Source: Acidobacteriota bacterium (GTDB taxonomy: Bacteria; Acidobacteriota; Terriglobia; 20CM-2-55-15). From it: 34,328 nt of DNA. The notes below the pieces were generated by a model. The model was not told the DNA's origin and ran no database searches. It was given only the letters and a program-made list of their open reading frames with translations. Position 1 is the first letter of the stretch. Every line of letters starts with the position of its first letter. Below, one piece after another: positions 32,550 through 34,328 of the stretch. Location: positions 1-34,328 of the forward strand of contig QHWY01000233.1 of assembly GCA_003223875.1 (NCBI GenBank), read 5' to 3'. The translations under genes and the position numbers were made by a program.

Positions 32550-34207
32550 CTATTTATGCCTGTGTTTCCAGCGAGAGACAGGAGAAGGAGCATACGATCG
32601 GGTCGCAGTTGGACGCGTTGCGAACATATGCGGCCAAAAACGGGATGGAAATCGACGAGGAATTTACCGACGAAGGGTACAGCGGCGCGCGGTTGGATCG
32701 GCCCGCCTTAGACCGGATGCGGGATTTGGCGGAACGCCGCGGTTTTGAGGTGCTGCTGACCTACTGCACCGACCGACTGGCACGCAAGTTTGTGTTGCAG
32801 GCCTTGATCCTGGATGAGTTGGAGCGGTTCGGAGTGAAGACCATCTTCCTCGAGGGTGGGGCGGCCGACGATCCGCTTTCGAAGCTGATGCACCAGATCA
32901 CGGGAGCCGTAGCCGAGTTCGAGCGGGCCAAGATCACCGAACGATACAGGCGTGGCAAGCTCTACCGCGCGCGTTGCGGAGAAATTGTTTCTCCGGATGT
33001 GCCGTTCGGTTACGTGAAAATTCCCCGCCGTGATGGCGTGCCGACGCATGCAGAAATACAGGAAACCGAAGCCGTCATCGTACGCAGGATTTTCGACACC
33101 TACGTGAAGGAGGACATGACGGTTCGTCAGATCGCAAAGCAACTCACGTTGAATCGCATACCGACGCCGACAAACGCCGGACAATGGAGCTGGTATGCAA
33201 TCGATCGAATTCTGCACGAAGAAGCTTACATCGGAACCTACTACTACAACCGCAAGCAGTGCATACCCATTGAAGGCGCCTACGGCAAGAAACGACAGCG
33301 GTTCAAATGCACGTTAGGACCGAAAGAGGAATGGATTCCCATCTCCGTCCCGCCGATTGTCGACCTGGCCACCTTCCATGCTGCGGCCGGTCGGGCCCGA
33401 GAGAACGAAGCATTTTCTCCACGAAATCTACAAGAAGGCGGCTACTTGCTGCGCAAGCTCGTCCGCTGTGGCCGATGCGGATGCAGTTGCTCGGCACTTA
33501 CCAGTAAACAAACCTATGGTGGGAAGGTTCATTGCAGCCACTACTATAGTTGCCTACGAACCACCAGCGGCTTTCTCAAGCAGGAGCGGTGCTCACAACG
33601 CCGCATTCGTGCCGATGTGCTGGACGAATTGGTATGGGAAGAAGTGAGCACCAGGCTGCTGGACCCAGCGCTCGTTCTGGACGCTTACCAAGACCACAAT
33701 ACACGGCGGAGCGTTTCATCAGAGCAAGACGGAGCGACCGATCAGGATGATCGCCTGAAAGAACAGATCAAGTTGTCCAACAAAGAACTTTCGCGGCTTC
33801 TGGATGCATATCAGTGCGGGGCCCTGGAACTGGCGGAGTTACAGAAGCGACGCCAACTCGTAAACTCGAAGATCGAGATGCTAAACCGCGAGCAGGAATT
33901 GTTGAGAAAAATCGCCGCCGAGAAAAAGAAAGAAACAGACATCAAAGCGAGTCTGGGGGAATTTGCAGCCTTGGTTTCGAGCAACCTCAAACGAATTTCG
34001 TTCGAGAATAAACAGAAACTGTTGCGGATTGTCTTGGACAAAGTCGTGGTCAACGACTGGAGAGTAGACGTGTATTACAACATCCCGCTCCCGAAGCCTA
34101 CTCCACCGCCAGCAGAAAAAGTGTCAACCAAATTCGATTTGCGTTCCACATGTCGGTTCCGTCGTTGTGATCGAGTTATGCCTGTCGTCCGCAAAAAATC
34201 GATTTGA
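32540..34207 (+). CDS. Large serine recombinase with catalytic Arg8 changed to Cys
   Basis: 555 residues. The N-terminal resolvase domain contains the nucleophile S10 (YACVSSERQ) and the D78-R79-x2-R82 motif (TDRLARK). Next come the recombinase domain (about 165-270, with DGVPTHAEIQETEAVIVRRI, TVRQIAKQL), a zinc beta-ribbon (CGRCGCSC to the later cysteine in ERCSQRRI), and a coiled coil rich in K/E/L (about 395-475). This is the architecture of phage and transposon integrases. The conserved arginine two residues before the nucleophile (R8 of gamma-delta resolvase, usually YARVS) is C8, encoded by TGT at 32561-32563, one transition from CGT. The enzyme may therefore be inactive. Confidence 0.88.
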   Translation: MRVAIYACVSSERQEKEHTIGSQLDALRTYAAKNGMEIDEEFTDEGYSGARLDRPALDRMRDLAERRGFEVLLTYCTDRLARKFVLQALILDELERFGVKTIFLEGGAADDPLSKLMHQITGAVAEFERAKITERYRRGKLYRARCGEIVSPDVPFGYVKIPRRDGVPTHAEIQETEAVIVRRIFDTYVKEDMTVRQIAKQLTLNRIPTPTNAGQWSWYAIDRILHEEAYIGTYYYNRKQCIPIEGAYGKKRQRFKCTLGPKEEWIPISVPPIVDLATFHAAAGRARENEAFSPRNLQEGGYLLRKLVRCGRCGCSCSALTSKQTYGGKVHCSHYYSCLRTTSGFLKQERCSQRRIRADVLDELVWEEVSTRLLDPALVLDAYQDHNTRRSVSSEQDGATDQDDRLKEQIKLSNKELSRLLDAYQCGALELAELQKRRQLVNSKIEMLNREQELLRKIAAEKKKETDIKASLGEFAALVSSNLKRISFENKQKLLRIVLDKVVVNDWRVDVYYNIPLPKPTPPPAEKVSTKFDLRSTCRFRRCDRVMPVVRKKSI

Positions 34208-34328
34208 AGGTTTTGAATGCGATCTTCTTCAAGCAGCAATCCTCTCTAAGCGTTGCGCAGAAAGAGATTTTCGGCGGCGACAGCAGCGGCAACCGGAGAC
34301 AGAACCGAATGAAGGTCAGCGAGTCCAG
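34208..34328. other. Window end, no supported gene
   Basis: An open frame runs off the window edge from a TTG at about 34214 and could be the beginning of another gene, but no motif or good ribosome site supports it. Confidence 0.3.

Noticed and set aside
1..34328. CRISPR array
   Set aside because: No regularly spaced short repeats were seen; the only tandem repeats are the two palindromic units near 26.9 kb.

Overview
The window looks like a piece of an Acidobacteriota chromosome. The main evidence is an Oar-like TonB-dependent receptor overlapping a VWFA-related lipoprotein-style gene (a pairing typical of that phylum), plus a fragment that reads like the acidobacterial type of FtsX/MacB permease. 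This assignment is inference from gene families; no rRNA or marker gene is present.

Layout. (1) 1-4725 is accessory DNA, mostly on the minus strand: the start of an unidentified gene, a decayed UvrD-like helicase translationally coupled to a Ser/Thr protein kinase, a wrecked MazG-like pyrophosphohydrolase fused to a permease fragment, and a VapBC-type toxin-antitoxin pair. (2) 4726-10982 is bounded by two identical 44-bp direct repeats that are the 3' half of a tRNA-Lys(CUU). It carries a SWIM-SNF2 helicase, a transposase with an N-terminal DruA-like (DUF4338) domain, and an orphan HigA-like antitoxin with a beheaded toxin remnant. No intact tRNA-Lys is in the window, so regions 1 and 2 look like tandem islands stacked on a tRNA-Lys lying to the left. 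(3) 10983-23771 looks like core chromosome: TonB receptor + VWFA protein, a DUF1326-DUF2182 pair, a rhodanese-CBS protein, a periplasmic FKBP isomerase, an exported fumarylacetoacetate-hydrolase-family protein and a long malate synthase. Between 18.3 and 19.9 kb there are deletion scars of a CBS protein, a response regulator and probably an isocitrate-lyase-family protein. Two ~75-bp inverted-repeat elements sit between convergent genes. (4) 23772-31197 is an integrated element in tRNA-Leu(UAG), with 54-bp att repeats, a tyrosine integrase whose last codons lie inside the tRNA gene, an excisionase-like HTH protein, a decayed HUH relaxase, an iteron-like palindromic array, ParA plus a frameshifted partner, a YVDD reverse transcriptase with a long helical C-terminal extension, and a DUF4258 toxin-antitoxin-like pair. 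(5) 31198-34328 holds an HTH protein, a poorly recognised overlapping ORF and a large serine recombinase whose invariant catalytic Arg8 is Cys.

How it works together. The islands are an integrative/mobilisable element (integrase, Xis, relaxase, ParA, RT, TA) and tRNA-Lys-associated stacked cargo that resembles defence islands. Most mobility genes are broken, while the core block contains several uninterrupted genes of 680-1100 codons. The damage is therefore probably real decay of transferred DNA rather than uniform sequencing error. The best candidates for an undescribed system are the coupled kinase-helicase pair (85-2568) and the reverse transcriptase with its C-terminal domain (28772-30307).
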